Positions 11,701-24,414 of a stretch of DNA of 64,000 bases are shown here, one piece after another (positions within the stretch are counted from its first letter, which is position 1; each line of letters begins with the position of its first letter). This stretch comes from Takakia lepidozioides (Eukaryota > Streptophyta > Takakiopsida > Takakiales > Takakiaceae). The stretch is from contig CM060732.1 in assembly GCA_030704615.1 (NCBI GenBank), positions 26,164,001-26,228,000 on the forward strand, written 5' to 3'. The notes below the pieces were generated by a model that saw nothing but the letters and a program-made list of their open reading frames with translations, ran no database searches and was not told the DNA's origin. A program made the position numbers and the translations under genes.

Positions 11701-14700
11701 TTTCATAAGTTCTCCGGAAATATAGCTATGGGATCAACCACATGGTTGTGTGGCCAGGACCTGTTTGTAGTATGTATGTTTTTCTTTATTGGACACAGGA
11801 CTCAATCTTCACTTGAGCTTAGCAACTGAGGTACTCACAAGTTGTTGCCACCTCCAGTAGTTTGAAGTAGACTCTAGCTTACCAAGTGGCTCTTCATCTG
11901 TGCAGGATGGGCAGCCTCCATTGGGTTGGGCTGACACAGCGGCATACTTGTTCCTGCCAGTCCTGCTCATTGCTTCACAGTACATCTCTATGCAGATGAT
12001 GCAACCACCTCAGGTGAGTTCGATGGCAGATGACATATATGCTGTCACCTTCTGTACTACATCTTTTTGTGTTTTCTTTTGCCTGACCCACTGCCCATCT
12101 GGTCATGAAGACATCTCCATCTGAAATTATTGACATCTAGCTGTGCTATTTAGTTGGGCATGTGTGATTTCCTTGCCTAGGTGATACACTGTGACGTTTT
12201 CTCTGACCAAGTGCCTTCTCATATTAGCACTCTAAACATCTCCCAGCAAATACTCAGCACACCTTAAACCCAGCCAGCAGGGTTTCGTAAAAGATGGGAA
12301 TGGGGTGCTAATTGTCTTGTGCGACCTTAAGCTATTAACCCACCCTTAGCTGACAGCCTGCACATGTTCAGCTCAAATATTGGCTGTTTGGAGCTAGTCA
12401 ATGTTTCTCCGGAAGTGAAGCAATACCCACCAGAAGAACCAGTCATGGTCTGCTGGGGTATCATCACGTGATTTGGCACTAAGGTTTCAGGGATGAAGGC
12501 AGAATCGCCCCATGACAGGAATGGCAGACTAACAGAGGAATTGGTTTTGCTTATGTCAGTCTAACACATTGTGTGTATGACAGACCAATGATCCCAACCA
12601 GAACAATACGCAACTTATCCTCAAGTTTCTGCCCCTCATGATTGGTTACTTCGCGCTCTCTGTGCCATCCGGCCTCAGTCTCTACTGGTAAGAACCTTGC
12701 AGCTAGCGGTACTCAGAGTGTATTCTTAGTAAGCAGGATGGAGATGTCCAACGGTAAGTCCCCATACAGTCTCTTTGCTATCTGTAAATATTCTGCAGCA
12801 TGAAGAGTTGAGCTGTCAAAAAGCCAAGAATGGTCTTCTCTAGATTTGTTCAGACTCTCTGCGATTTTCACCTTATCTGCTACTCATCTTTAAACTAGTC
12901 CTGATGGTACTCAAGTTGCCTCCGTTATAAAGGTTGGCACTGTCGTATCTGCGTCTGTGGGCTTTCAGTTAAACAGATTTGTAGATGAGAGATGAGATTT
13001 TTGAGAGTCGCCTATAGTTTGCAAGGCATATAAGTCAGCATTCTGAAGCAAGGATTTTGGTTGGGTTCTAGAATTGACCCACAGATTCCGATGCAAACTA
13101 CCCTCATTGGTTGGTGGGCATTGACTGTGTCCATATGTTGTAGTAGTCTGGGATCATGCATGTGGACATGCGCAGGGGGCAGCTGTTGTTTGCCACATCA
13201 TGAATGATGAATGATGACCATTTTCACCTTTATAAGTGCTTTTTCTTTCAGAGCTTTAGTTGGACCACACTGCCTCAAAAGACTCTGATATCAATCTTAT
13301 GTGAAAATGAAGTTAGGCATAAAACTTCCGTGTACCTGTTTCCAGTCTGTGACATGGCGATCCTACCTACCCTTGGCACTAGACTGAAATTTAAACTTAG
13401 GGCGGGGGGCCTGCCTTTGAACAAAATACAGATGCAGAGAGGAATAGGAGATTGTCATTGCCCGATGTGTGGGCAGCCTGAAGACAACATCCATTTTCTG
13501 GTACACTGACAGGGATATTCTCGACAGAGAGACCCTCTTCAGGAACATCAAGAACATTGTTCCCGCACCTCTGTGCGCCAACTTTGAAAATCTTAAGCCC
13601 TAGCTAGGCCTTGTTGGGGTCTAATTGCTGGGCAGTTCACACACAGCAGGTTGATGCTTGTGAAGCGCTTTCTCGAGGATATCTAGAAAATCCGAACTAA
13701 TTGACTTTTATCAAAGTAAGTCCCACTGCTGGAGTGAGCCCCTCACAAAGGTAGTGTCTGTTCCCTTTTGTTCCGCCCAAACTGGGTGCGGGCTCTATGG
13801 CCACAAGGCTACGGCAAACATCGTCTTATGAGTACAATCTTACAAGACTTGCATCACTCTTTCTTGAAACCAATATACATGTATATGTGGGTATTGTAGG
13901 TTGACCAACAATGTCTTGAGCACAGCACAGCAAGTGTGGTTACGGCAGATGGGTGGAGCTAAGCCTGTCGTGGGAAAAGATGGAGGGGATATCATCAGCG
14001 CTGGCCAGGCAAAGCGATCTTCAGCGATTTCTGCCACAGCAACCACTTCCGAGGCTGTGAAGGATAGCCGTGGTGAAAGGTCTGTTCGGTTTGGTCTTTC
14101 TGTTCACAGTTGTCTGGTCTGGACATCAAACTTGCAATCATCCATCCATCTGTGCATGTGTGCTGAGGCCTGAACACTTGCCTCAGCATCCCAGACTCTG
14201 TGCATGGTTCAGTCATGTCGTATGGTCTGCCCACAAACATCGCAGCATGGAGACTTTAACATCATAGGCTGCTGATCTTCCTGTTTCACTGCTTTTAGGT
14301 CTTGTGCATAGAAAGGTTTTGGAAGCTCCTGTAATCTGCTATGGGAGCATGTTCTGGCAGGCCTCCTCAGTGACAGGCACATTGTACACATATTGTACAA
14401 AGTGTGGTTCTGAAGGAAGCCTGGGTTTTGTTGTGTTTTGGTTGTCTTGCAGATTTAGGCAGCTCAAGAGTGAAGAAGCAAAGAAGAAAGATGCCCGACG
14501 GCGTGCAGCAGAAGAGGCATCGAAGGCTGCCGCGGCTTCTGCAGCTGAGGAACGTGAGCGGTTATTGCGGGCTCAACGGTCACAAGAAGCCCAAAAGCCT
14601 ATTGCTGTTTCTGAAGAAGACGGTGAAGAAGACGACAAGGAGGATGATGAAGAGGAAGAGGGAGAGACATTCAACGTTTCTGTTGCTAAGGTACTTTCAT

Positions 14701-15655
14701 AGGAGTTATGAAGGGACAGGAAGGGGGAAGACAGAAACATTTGATAAGATCATGTCTGTGTGTGTGAGAGAGAGCATGTACTCATAAGAGGTTGTTTGGC
14801 ATAGCCTTATGGCCATAGACCCCGTCTAGTACCAAGGGTAGATAGGCCCTTGATCATTGTTAAGGCTCTCTCACCCATGTCAAAAACTGTAAACACTTTC
14901 AGAGAGGTTTTATGCCTAGCTTGGTTTTGTTTGGCATTCTTCGTGCTTCCGACATGGCCTTAGACACTAGCTTCCCAGTCCAGGTCATCAAATAGGGCCA
15001 GTTCTTCCTGCCTAATAAATCTCCTCTACCCTTTTCCAAGAAATATCTTAGGGTCTCCAGGATTAGGCATGCAATTCAACTGCCCCACCATCTGACCTTG
15101 AACTCATCACATCAAGAGCTCAAGGACGGTATCCCATACTTGCCCTGAACCGCCACGTTAGCTGTTCTAGAGCATGCTGGCATGCTCTCTTTCAGCACGG
15201 AAAGTAGAATGGATTCTAAAGTTTTATTATGGTTGGAGTTGCCATCCCACACGGCAGATGCATACTCCAAGGTAGGCCTAATAACATTGCAAAGCATGGT
15301 GGATTTAACTACAGTATTAAGCTCTGGAAAATTTGAGTGAGACCCAAAGCTTTGCGCTTAGCTGTTTGAACCACTTTTCGTGTATGCGCATCCCAGGTAG
15401 AATGGCAAATACAAATATGGTGAGAGGCAGAGAAGGAGCCTCAGGACAGTAACTAGTCTTTCCGTTTTTATTTGAAGGCATCAGTTTTGAGTGGGCATTT
15501 GTCAAGTGAAGGTCAGTATCTCATTTTCTGTGACCTGGATTGGTCTGTAGGACTCATTGGAGGAGGTGTTTGCAAGTGGCACCAATGGGAGTGCTGGCAC
15601 GGATGGGTCACTACAAAAGAGAAGCAAGCGGTCAAAGAGGAAACGGGCCGCTTGA
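8789..15655 (+). CDS. ALB3: ALBINO3-type thylakoid membrane protein insertase (Oxa1/YidC/Alb3 family)
   Basis: Eleven exons join in frame to a 537-residue protein: 8789-9241, 9524-9634, 10042-10116, 10441-10501, 10738-10811, 11467-11571, 11906-12013, 12584-12687, 13900-14079, 14453-14690 and 15551-15655. The first 70 or so residues are Ser/Arg-rich, as expected of a plastid transit peptide. The insertase core follows, with HVPYAYGFAIILLT, NLQPKIKAIQQRYQGDQ, QAGVNPLAGCLPTLA, TEGFFWIPSLSGP, LGWADTAAYLFLPVLL, FLPLMIGYFALSVPSGLSLY and TNNVLSTAQQVWLRQ. The C-terminal tail has an acidic stretch and ends in the basic motif KRSKRSKRKRAA; in this family the stromal tail binds the cpSRP43 chromodomains. 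The family inserts light-harvesting proteins into thylakoids with cpSRP and FtsY. The start is the first in-frame ATG after a stop. A small extra exon near 15.48 kb cannot be excluded. Confidence 0.95.
13240..13600 (+). mobile_element. LINE fragment in ALB3 intron 8
   Basis: The plus strand encodes TRLKFKLRAGGLPLNKIQ followed by C-P-M-C-G and a downstream HFLVH. This is the zinc-knuckle tail of a non-LTR retrotransposon. The frame stops immediately after the knuckle and continues only in fragments. It lies wholly within an ALB3 intron and leaves both splice sites intact. Confidence 0.6.
13758..13845 (+). repeat. Short dispersed repeat, copy 1 (in ALB3 intron 8)
   Basis: A block containing TATGGCCACAAGGCTACGGC and then TCTTATGAGTACA recurs in two tandem diverged forms at 54.26-54.43 kb. 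The copies share roughly 65 aligned bases. No coding content is visible; it may be part of a SINE or of a LINE 3' end. Confidence 0.6.
15080..15300 (-). mobile_element. LINE reverse-transcriptase fragment in ALB3 intron 10
   Basis: The minus strand encodes IRPTLEYASAVWDGNSNHN followed by a leucine-rich stretch, typical of the region just after the palm of a jockey/CR1-like reverse transcriptase. It is opposite in orientation to the fragment at 13.24-13.60 kb, so the two are separate insertions or a rearranged copy. Confidence 0.65.
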
Positions 15656-16866
15656 GGTCATTTGTGATTTGTTTTGAGACCGCCTAGTGTGACTGAATTT
15701 CTCATAGAACCATTTCAGGATTGGTGAAAGTGGTGAATGGTTTTTTTCAAACCTCACCCTCTTGGCAAGTTGCAAGTGTCGTCTACTTAGTATTTTTCAA
15801 GGTAATCTTAGATCTTACACTCAAATAGGGCCAGTGAGCTATTCTAATTGTACACCCTCAGTGATAGGAGGGTGGTTCAGTGCTGCTGTGTTGCGTAATT
15901 GAGGTGCTTTGTGCACAGTTGTCAATAACTAAAAGACTCGTTGTCAAAAGTTCTCTGGTTATACTTCTGGAGTCTCATTTTCTTTGTTCGGAGGAGGATA
16001 TTTGTGTATATCTTCAGGCCCATATGAGTTGGTGCACTTGTCCCTGCTGTACACATTTTTTCCTTTTTGGTCCACCTCATTGGGACGGGCAATCAATCTT
16101 CCATGGTAAAGCAATAAAAATGAGGACATCAGCATTGTGTAGAGTGAATTGGTGAGGAAGGCCAAGAGATGCGGGCTTCTGTAGACAAATGACTCGTGTT
16201 AAGATGTGGTTGTGCTCTGTTTCGGTTCATTACAGAAGCAGAACACATGGATAGAAGCAGGCTAAGCAAGATGTTGCCAGTTTTCGGAAACATCTCGCAT
16301 GTACACTTCCATAAATGAACTGGGTGAAGCTTCTTTTATCAATAAAGCAAGATTTTGATGGATGGCAAGTGAGTTCTTGAGGAAGATTGGCAACAAGAAA
16401 TTAGATTCAGCAAATGTAGTTTTGCCTTTACTGTTGATTTGGCAACCATAAACTTTAAAGGCATGAGGGAGGACTGTGTGGTATTCACTTGTGGGTTCAC
16501 TTGCAACCAACACATGGCAGACATGCTTGGATGAAGGCCAGGCATAGAGAGGTGCACAAATATGAGAAACCACTCGGCTGATTCTATGATACTGTGCTAA
16601 ATTTCAATCTACTTTATGCATTAACACCGTATGGAATCCCGCGGTAACCGTTACACCATGTTTTCCTACCATAAATTAGATGTGCATAGCAATTTTGAAG
16701 TTGTAGTATGATGTCAAAGTTGTTGCCTTTTTTTTTTCCCCTTTTGGTGGGGGGCGGAAGTGAATCTGCCCAAAAAATAAAAAATGAGAGGAAGGGAGGG
16801 AAAAGTGGAAGGAAAGGAGACCCGGAAAGAGAGAGAGAGAGACAAGGAAGAGGTGGGCGATGAGCC

Positions 16867-19800
16867 ATGAAGCAGCTGCTGAGGGGCACTCAATTCTTGC
16901 GACCTTCTACAGCGCTGCAGCTGCGCATTGCCTGCTCTGAAGCTTTGCGTGGGATAAACAGTTCGGTGTCCGCATCTGCCAAGGATTATAGCGCGGTGCC
17001 CTGTTCGCTAGTTGCAAGGGAGCCGATTACAATGGGGATGACGCCTTCGATTTCTCGGGTATCACCAAAACGAAGTCTCAGGAGAGATGGATCACATGGG
17101 TGCGCTGCAATGCAGCGGCAGGGAGTAGGGTTGGGCAACGCGGACATGGCGGGTGAAGTGGAGGGGGGCCTGGAGGAGCCAGCAGCTGGCTTGGGGCAGG
17201 TGACTTCCTGCTTCGGTGATGCAGGGGACGAAGGGGGTAAGGTTGGAAGTAAGGGAGGGGAGGATTTGAGCTTGCCGCCGGCCGGTGCAGACCTTGGTGA
17301 TAATGTGCTGGAATTCAAGCAGACTAGTGAGAGAGTGTTGGCCGGGCCATTGGAGCCAGCAGCTGGATTAGGTCAGGCCTCTTCCTCCGTGGGTCGTGGA
17401 GAACATGAAGCTGGTAAGGTCGGTAGTGGGGCAGCTGGAGTTGTGAACTTGCCCCTGGCCGGTGGAGACGGTGGTGATAAGAAGCAGGAGGTGAGGTTCC
17501 AACTGACAGATTCTTGCTCTCTGGTTCTTCATCGAGGGGACATAACCAAATGGCACGTTGATGGGAAGACTGATGCGATTGTAAGCCCTTACTTCTTTGA
17601 TTCTTAGGAAGAAATATAGGACTGCTTCTTGTGCCCTAGGTTATGTTAGACATTCCTTATTGTCAACTTGCTTGCTTTAGGTCTATTAGTGAGGACCGGG
17701 ACATCTCAGATGTGGTTGGCCATTCATGCAGGTCAATGCAGCCAATGAAAGGATGCTTGGAGGGGGAGGAGTTGATGGAGGTCTGTATCGCGCCCTTTAT
17801 TTTGTCTGTGATAAGTGCTATTGTCAATAGTTATGTTTACAGAGTGTACGTGAAGGCGTTGCTGGCTGGTTTATATTATTTTTTCGTTGATTCTGTGTTT
17901 GTAAATTTTGGCATCCTTGCATGTGGTTCATCTATGAAACTGACATCCATGGATCCACATTTCAAATTGTATCTTCCATGCAATTTTCTTTGGTGCTGGT
18001 ATGTGTGTTTATGGAATGAATCCTCTGCATGGAAGACCAATGCAATCATGAGTTGCACTGTCCCTGACCTTGCCGTTTTGTTGGTTAATTTGTGTTAATT
18101 CTTTGTAAATCATTTCATGCATACATGTGGTTCATCTTTGGACGTCACATTATGAATAAACATTGTATTCTGCATGTGATTTTCTTTGGTTCCAATCTAT
18201 GTATCCTCTGTATGGAAGACCCAATAACAATGGCTTGGTCCTGGAAACCCGAAGATCGAGGTGTGTCTTCCCGTTTTGGTACAGGAACTCATTACTTCTG
18301 CATCCTATGTCAGAAACTGATGAAGTCACAGGGAGTTATAACAGCTGGTCATTGTTATACATGAGAGTTAATTCATCTCATATTCTTAGATTGACCTTGT
18401 AAGTTATGAGATAGTATTCTTTGTGGTTTTCTTCCTCTTGTATTATTTTCCTCTTCTGTGTGGCTTCCCTTGATGTTTTCTCCTGGTACCTATGTTTTCA
18501 TCTTTGAAAGCTGTTCTTCACATTGGATGTGACTATCTCATTTTGGTCTTTGGTTACCTCTTAAATGTGAGTTGAGAGTTTACTAGGCTGTCATATTGAT
18601 AAATATATTGAATGCACTCGGCCAAACCAGTCAGAAATCCTACCTACTGTCACGGTAAAATCAGATCTAATTGCCACCTGTTACTGTCTCGTACATGGAG
18701 GATTATGTTGTGGGGTAACTTGACATTGCACATGCTATGATGCACTGACTTTCTTTGGCTGAACCTGGGCAGCATATTCTTTAGTGCAGTTTTCCAGTTT
18801 TGTTGAGATGAAGCTGCAGTTTACATATGATTGTTGGTGCATGGGGCATCTGCAGCAATTCACAGAGCAGCAGGGCGTAAGCTGTTGGATGCATGCCTGA
18901 AGGTGCCCGAAGTGTCAAGAGGTGTACGATGCCCTGTTGGGAAAGCTGTTGTCACTGGGTATGCCTTGTCCGCCTTCATACAGTTTTGAGAAATTGCTGT
19001 TTTTTGGTGGGAGAGTAGTAAGTTTATACACATGCATTTCTGGTAACAAGAACCTCCTCTGCAATGTGCAGGGGATTCAACTTACCATCATCTCGGGTCA
19101 TTCATACGGTGGGACCCATCTACTCCAAGGCAAATGCCCCTCAGGAGCTTCTGGCCAAAGCCTATAAGTAAGAGAATTGTGTTGCATCTTCATGTCTTGT
19201 TATAGTTTTTCAGTAAGAAGAGGATGAGTTTGTGATGGCACATGCCTACACCCAAAGAAAATGGTTATGTTGGGTATCTCGGGGTCTTTTATAGATTATG
19301 AATATCGAAGTGCATTCCTTTGCACATACTTGGATGTAGGTTGCATCATGGGTGATGTTTGCAGCTTAATGGGAAGATGAGTGCAGGAACTCTGTCGCGG
19401 CTGCTGTTGAAGCAGGTGTAAAATACATTGCCTTTCCTGCCATTTCATGTGGTGTTTATGGGTAAGCCATGTTTCCCCACTCTTTAGTTTCTGCATGAGA
19501 ATGCTGGGTGTGGGACTTGTCAGTTTGAACTGGGAAGGTTTGTAAGCAGATGTGAAAGGGTCCAAATTGAGAGGGTGATATAGTAGGCCCAACGAGCAGG
19601 TTGTGGTTGGGAGCACTGTCAGATCCTGACTATTTTCTCCCCGGTCTTTTACTGAGACTGCACAAGAATACCAGGTGTGGAGCTTGTCATTCGGAAGGGG
19701 AGGTTTTTAAGCAGATGTGAAAGGCTGATACAGTATGCGGTTGGTAGGGAGCTCCAAAATTAGATTCTCATGTGATCTTGGATGACAGGTATCCTTACGA

Positions 19801-20106
19801 AGAAGCAGCACAAGTGGCATTACAAGCACTGCAAGAATCTGGAGCTGGTCTCTTGGAGGTAGCATTGCCTGCCATATTCCTCTTCTTGGGTCGGTTGGCA
19901 AGGATTGTAGCTCCATTTTAATTGATTGCTTTGTTGAGGATTGAAACGCTTGGAATGAGGGAGGTTTGTTGTGTGACACAGTCTTGCTTGCATAGCTGAT
20001 ACTCTTTGGAGACATTTTGCAGGTTCACTTTGTGTTCTCTTTGGTGGATCCATGGAAGGCCTGGCTTGCCAAAGCAGACCAACTCATACAATCTTGGAGT
20101 ACATGA
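16867..20106 (+). CDS. Macro-domain protein (ADP-ribose / O-acetyl-ADP-ribose binding) with a long N-terminal extension
   Basis: Seven exons join in frame to 396 residues: 16867-17580, 17732-17780, 18856-18958, 19072-19167, 19387-19461, 19789-19858 and 20023-20106. Residues from about 220 onward form a complete macro domain: the loop VNAANERMLGGGGVDG, then AIHRAAGRKLLDAC, VTGGFNLPSSRVIHTVGPIY and PAISCGVYGYPYEEAA. The N-A-A-N and G-G-G-V-D-G-A-I signature matches the catalytically active MacroD/YmdB-like group, which removes O-acetyl from O-acetyl-ADP-ribose or mono-ADP-ribose from proteins. The first 200 residues are glycine- and alanine-rich. They contain two copies of an EPAAGLGQ-containing unit 59 codons apart, and the basic N-terminus could be an organelle-targeting sequence. 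Activity and location are inferences. Confidence 0.92.
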
Positions 20107-21106
20107 CTTCAATGCACCGACAGCGCATTCTCATTGTAGCATATTGACCGTAGGCACAATCAGCATAGGCCCCCTCAAAGACTTAAGTACAAAAAGTCAT
20201 TAGATTACTGTTGGGATCGAAGGACCAACTACATTTGTTGGTCATTAATATAGGGATAGGTCATGTATAGGTCTTCATCTAAATGAAGGTAGAAATAGCA
20301 TGGGCCAAGGAGTGAAATAAGCCAGAAGTGCAGTGGATGATTTGGTTCTCACACAATTTTGACCTTTTAAGACATTACCCTTTATATGTTTCTGTTTTTG
20401 AGCCCGAGCTTGTGTTTTCTGCTCTGATTGCTCAAACAAGTATCAGTGAAGTGTCGGACATGGTGCAATAAGTCCTTGCCTTCTTGCAAGATTGGTGAAT
20501 TGCATGTTGGACCCTGCAAATCATGAGAGGAAAGTAAGCTTCAAGCAAGTGATAGGTATAGAAACTTTCAAAAACTGTTTGCAATTGAAGCAACAAACTC
20601 TCAAGAGCAAGAGACTGCAGGGTGATGCATGAGCAAGCATTTTGGTGTGGTCATTTTTTCGGATTTGATCCTTCACTTGCACCGGTTGCCCATGCAAGTA
20701 GAACCTCCAAATCCTATCCCTATGGCTTGCGCTGAGATTGCAAGGTGTTGCAAATTAGACAATCCCCATCTTACTTGAAGCTGCATTGAAGCCCACAGAA
20801 AGACAGCCTCAAGAACTGAAAAGGCTGAACCACGTGTGTTGTGTTCCCCATCACAGTGTACAGTTGCCCACAGAGAGGAAGGCAGCAAAGCGCTGACGTG
20901 CCTTGTGGTTGTGGCTGCTGGAGCTAACCCGCCACTCCCGCGTGGTCTCCCAACTGCTCATCCACCACTCACAACGCCACGCTGGGAGCAGTTGAGGTGC
21001 TCTTTAGAGAGCTGCTGCAGTCTAAAAATTGAGCTACAGTGGGCATATCAAAGTGTTCTCTCTCCAAGGTCTCTTTGCCAAGCCCAGAGGAACACACTGG
21101 TCGGAC

Positions 21107-23207
21107 ATGGAGCTGGTGGGGCGCTTACAAGGGTTACAAGGGAAGCAGAGTAGTATCTACACCATCGTGGCTCCTGTTCAGGCTTTTGTGCCTTCCGGGT
21201 CGAGCTTGTCTGATTCTCTAGCAAATAGGAATGTAAGCTTCTGTACACCCCAATCAGTTTCAGGTGGGTTCCTTTTGGAAGGTTTCTCTCTGGTATCTAC
21301 TGCGACGAAACAGTTACACCAGCGGAGTAGTAACGAAGGATTGGCAAGAAGAAGGAAGGGTGTAGTCCGGGCAATAACACCAGGTGCAGCTGAGCAAGGA
21401 ACATCAAGCAGCAGTCAACCTTCCTCGGACGTATTGGGTGCGTTGTTGTCTCATGGTCATGTCGTCTTTTGACTGTTTACAGCGGAATCTGTCTTTCGTA
21501 TTGCGACTTTGGTAACTCTGTGGCATCATTTTGCACGGACACCTTGCTGAGTAGATATATTGTGTATCTTTATGTCCATCTGTACGGAAGATGTGGGCAA
21601 TTCAGAGGTGTCTCGCAATCTTGTGGGCTTGTTGGGAGGTGATTTGGTGGTGCATTCTGCTCGTGTGGTTGTCAAACACCAGTGGGTTGTCGCAAGAGGG
21701 CAAAGTGTTGGGGGTTCTGTGGTTTCAGCGCGCCCTGAAGTAAAGTCGGACATGTACCTGTAAGTGGTGATAGACACACCACAAGTGGTAAGGAAGACAA
21801 TTGAGAAGGAGAGTATGCTTGCTTGACAGGGCCTGCTGCACAAGCGCACTTGGATCTGTTGGAGCGCTTCACCTCCCGGAACTCTTTTTTGGACTCTGGT
21901 TCGTTTCCTGCTTCTCCTTTTGTACGCCACCTCTTACTTTGGTCTATCATCCTAGATGCAGGCTCTCTCTCCCTCTCTCTTGTGGCCCACAGGGCCTTGC
22001 GGGTTCATACTGTGTTACAGGGAGTGTGTATCTTACAAGCAATGTGCCCTCTCTGGGAAGTTCAAAAGTGACTGTCACAGCACTGTTTCATTCATTGTTT
22101 CATAGTGGGGAGCATCAAATACTCCCTTCGTTGTAAAATATGGAACTATGTGGAGGAAGATAGAACTTATCAAGGAAGCACTCACTGGTCACTGGTCTGG
22201 CATCCATTTTAGCCCCGTCTTGCCCCCCACTCTTCGTCTTTTCTGCCTAAGCATCTCATATCAGAAGAACAGTCTCACCTCATTGTGGAGTTACCTACAC
22301 CAAGTCCACTCCAGGTTATGAGAAGTCCATCCTTTGGCACATTTGGAATCATGAATCAAGCAGCTGCTTTGTCTTTTTACTACCAAACTCGGTGGGGATT
22401 CCTTTACTTTTCTAAGCATATATTTTTTTGAATACCCATTAAATATTGTTAACTCATTGTATAACATACATGCTTGAGGCTGAGCTTATTCTCCCATGCA
22501 ACATGCAGTGGCAATTCTGCAACATAAAAATATTTGTGAGTGATTCAAAGTTACGGTATTCAGCAGTACAAAGAGATGAAAACATGAGAAGAGTTAGCGG
22601 GCTGTGGAAGGCCTTTGTCTTGAAATGTCAATGTTCAAAGAAGTTATAGCCAGAGTGAAGCTCCTCGGCTAAAGTGTGAAGGTTGCAATTTTCCTGGCCT
22701 TTTGATGATGAGATGCTGATATGATCTCATCCATGTCCAGCTCAACCTGGTTTTCCAGTGGACTGAAAAGGAATTGAAGTGCTGATGTGTCACTGCATAG
22801 CATGTTGAAGTCACTAGTAAAGGAAACTTCTATCGGTGTAGGGAGGGTGGCACGTCATTCAACAGGAGTGAAATTTTGTCAACCTAGTAACAAGTCTAGA
22901 AAGCTGAAGCTTGCTAATGTGGGCAGGCAAGGAAGGGAAGACGATTGGAGAGCAGCTGAGTAGCCAATATGAAGTAGAGGGGCAGGAGGTGAGTGTGCCA
23001 TTGGGGACCCTGGAAAAGAGCAGCAGCAACCAGGAGCCGCTCACCATATCACAGAAGCGCAATATTCGGCGCCAAGATTACTTGAATAAGGTGGCCAATC
23101 GCAATGATGCACCTTTGTTTGCAACTATAGCAGCGGCCGTACTGCTTCCTCCTTTCTGTATACTAGGGATTGCAGTAGCATCAGGCTATATTGACCTCCT
23201 TCCATGA
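21107..23207 (+). CDS. Probable plastid single-pass membrane protein, unidentified
   Basis: Two exons (21107-21437 and 22927-23207, a phase-1 join) give 203 residues. The N-terminal 110 residues are rich in Ser, Thr and Arg with few acidic residues, as in plastid transit peptides. The mature part is hydrophilic and basic (SQKRNIRRQDYLNKVANRND) and then enters one hydrophobic span of about 25 residues (ATIAAAVLLPPFCILGIAVA) close to the C-terminus, which ends YIDLLP. I have the impression of a conserved plant family but cannot name it. The 1.49-kb intron shows no coding pattern. The start is the first in-frame ATG; splicing supports the frame on both sides. Confidence 0.65.
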
Positions 23208-24414
23208 GTTGTTGTTTGCACCATGATTCTTTGACTTGATTTGTTGCCTCTGATTTCGTCCGTGATGTTTCTTCACCACGACGGGTCATAGCTTCTGGGG
23301 TGTCTGAGTTTTTGACGAGCGTGTTGCCAAAGATCTATAACATGATCCAGCTATCGACATAGTTCACTACTTCAGGTTCTGCAGATTTTGCCATTTATGG
23401 GTCTGCAGGTTCTGATGACATGGTACTGAGGGCCTTTGGTAGTAGGCAGTTTTAGCAGATTGGGCCAAGGCTGATGAAGGACAAGTGTTCCACGTTTTGT
23501 AACTTAAGCTGTACGATAAGTTCACTACAAGTGAGCTGCCAATTTGGATGTAGGGCTCAACCATTTGAGCTGTTATGTTGTGTTCATGTGCATCATCCTA
23601 GGACTTACAAGATGGTTCCCAGGGAATTGTGATTGTGACATACTCTTTGACATACCACAGAATGCTCAAAGCTTGGGGGGATCCTGTGAGGTAGATTATT
23701 GAACTCCCACGCAGCCACCCGCAATTATATCATGGCTTGACGACAGGCGCAACTTGGCCATCGGGTTTTACAAGGCTACACATCTGTGTTTGACTGGCAG
23801 TTCCTCAACCACACTTGAGTTGTTTTGACATATTGTTTGAAGTATATGAGTTGCGCAGGGAGATTGATTGAGTCCATCAATAACTATTTACAGTTCATAA
23901 TCAGATTTGAGATGGCAAATTAACTCCCAACTGCCAAGTCTTTTCCCACTCTTTCCAGCAATCTGTAACCTCTGGAGATGGATCTTCCCAGCTTTGTGGA
24001 TCCAAAAAAAATATTGGACATTTGGACCATCCCGGGCAAAAAATGAAAGTAAAACCTACCTGTTTTACCAATGACTAAAAATTTGTGATTGCGGGTGAGA
24101 ACTTAATTTCCCTGTATCCTGCCTGTCACTGACTCCTACCCATATCAGCAAAAAATGCAGTACTTAGGTTCTTTATCAGTTTGGCCATCATCTTCAGGAA
24201 AGCAGTGCAATAGCCTTCATGCCTAGAGAATCTGAAGATTCTAAACCAGTCCAACTCTTTTGGTATTGATACTGAGTGTAGATAGAGAATCCATTTGAGG
24301 TGCGGGTTCCTTTGTATTCTACTCAACCAAGTGGATTTATGGAATGTGAACTTGTAGATTCCTCAGATGCGGTGAGTGAGAAGTGAACGGCATGGATGAT
24401 AAGTCGACCATGTG
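23208..24414. other. Intergenic stretch, no gene seen
   Basis: This probably holds the 3' UTR of the preceding gene. No open frame with recognisable content, RNA gene or clear repeat was found. Confidence 0.5.
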
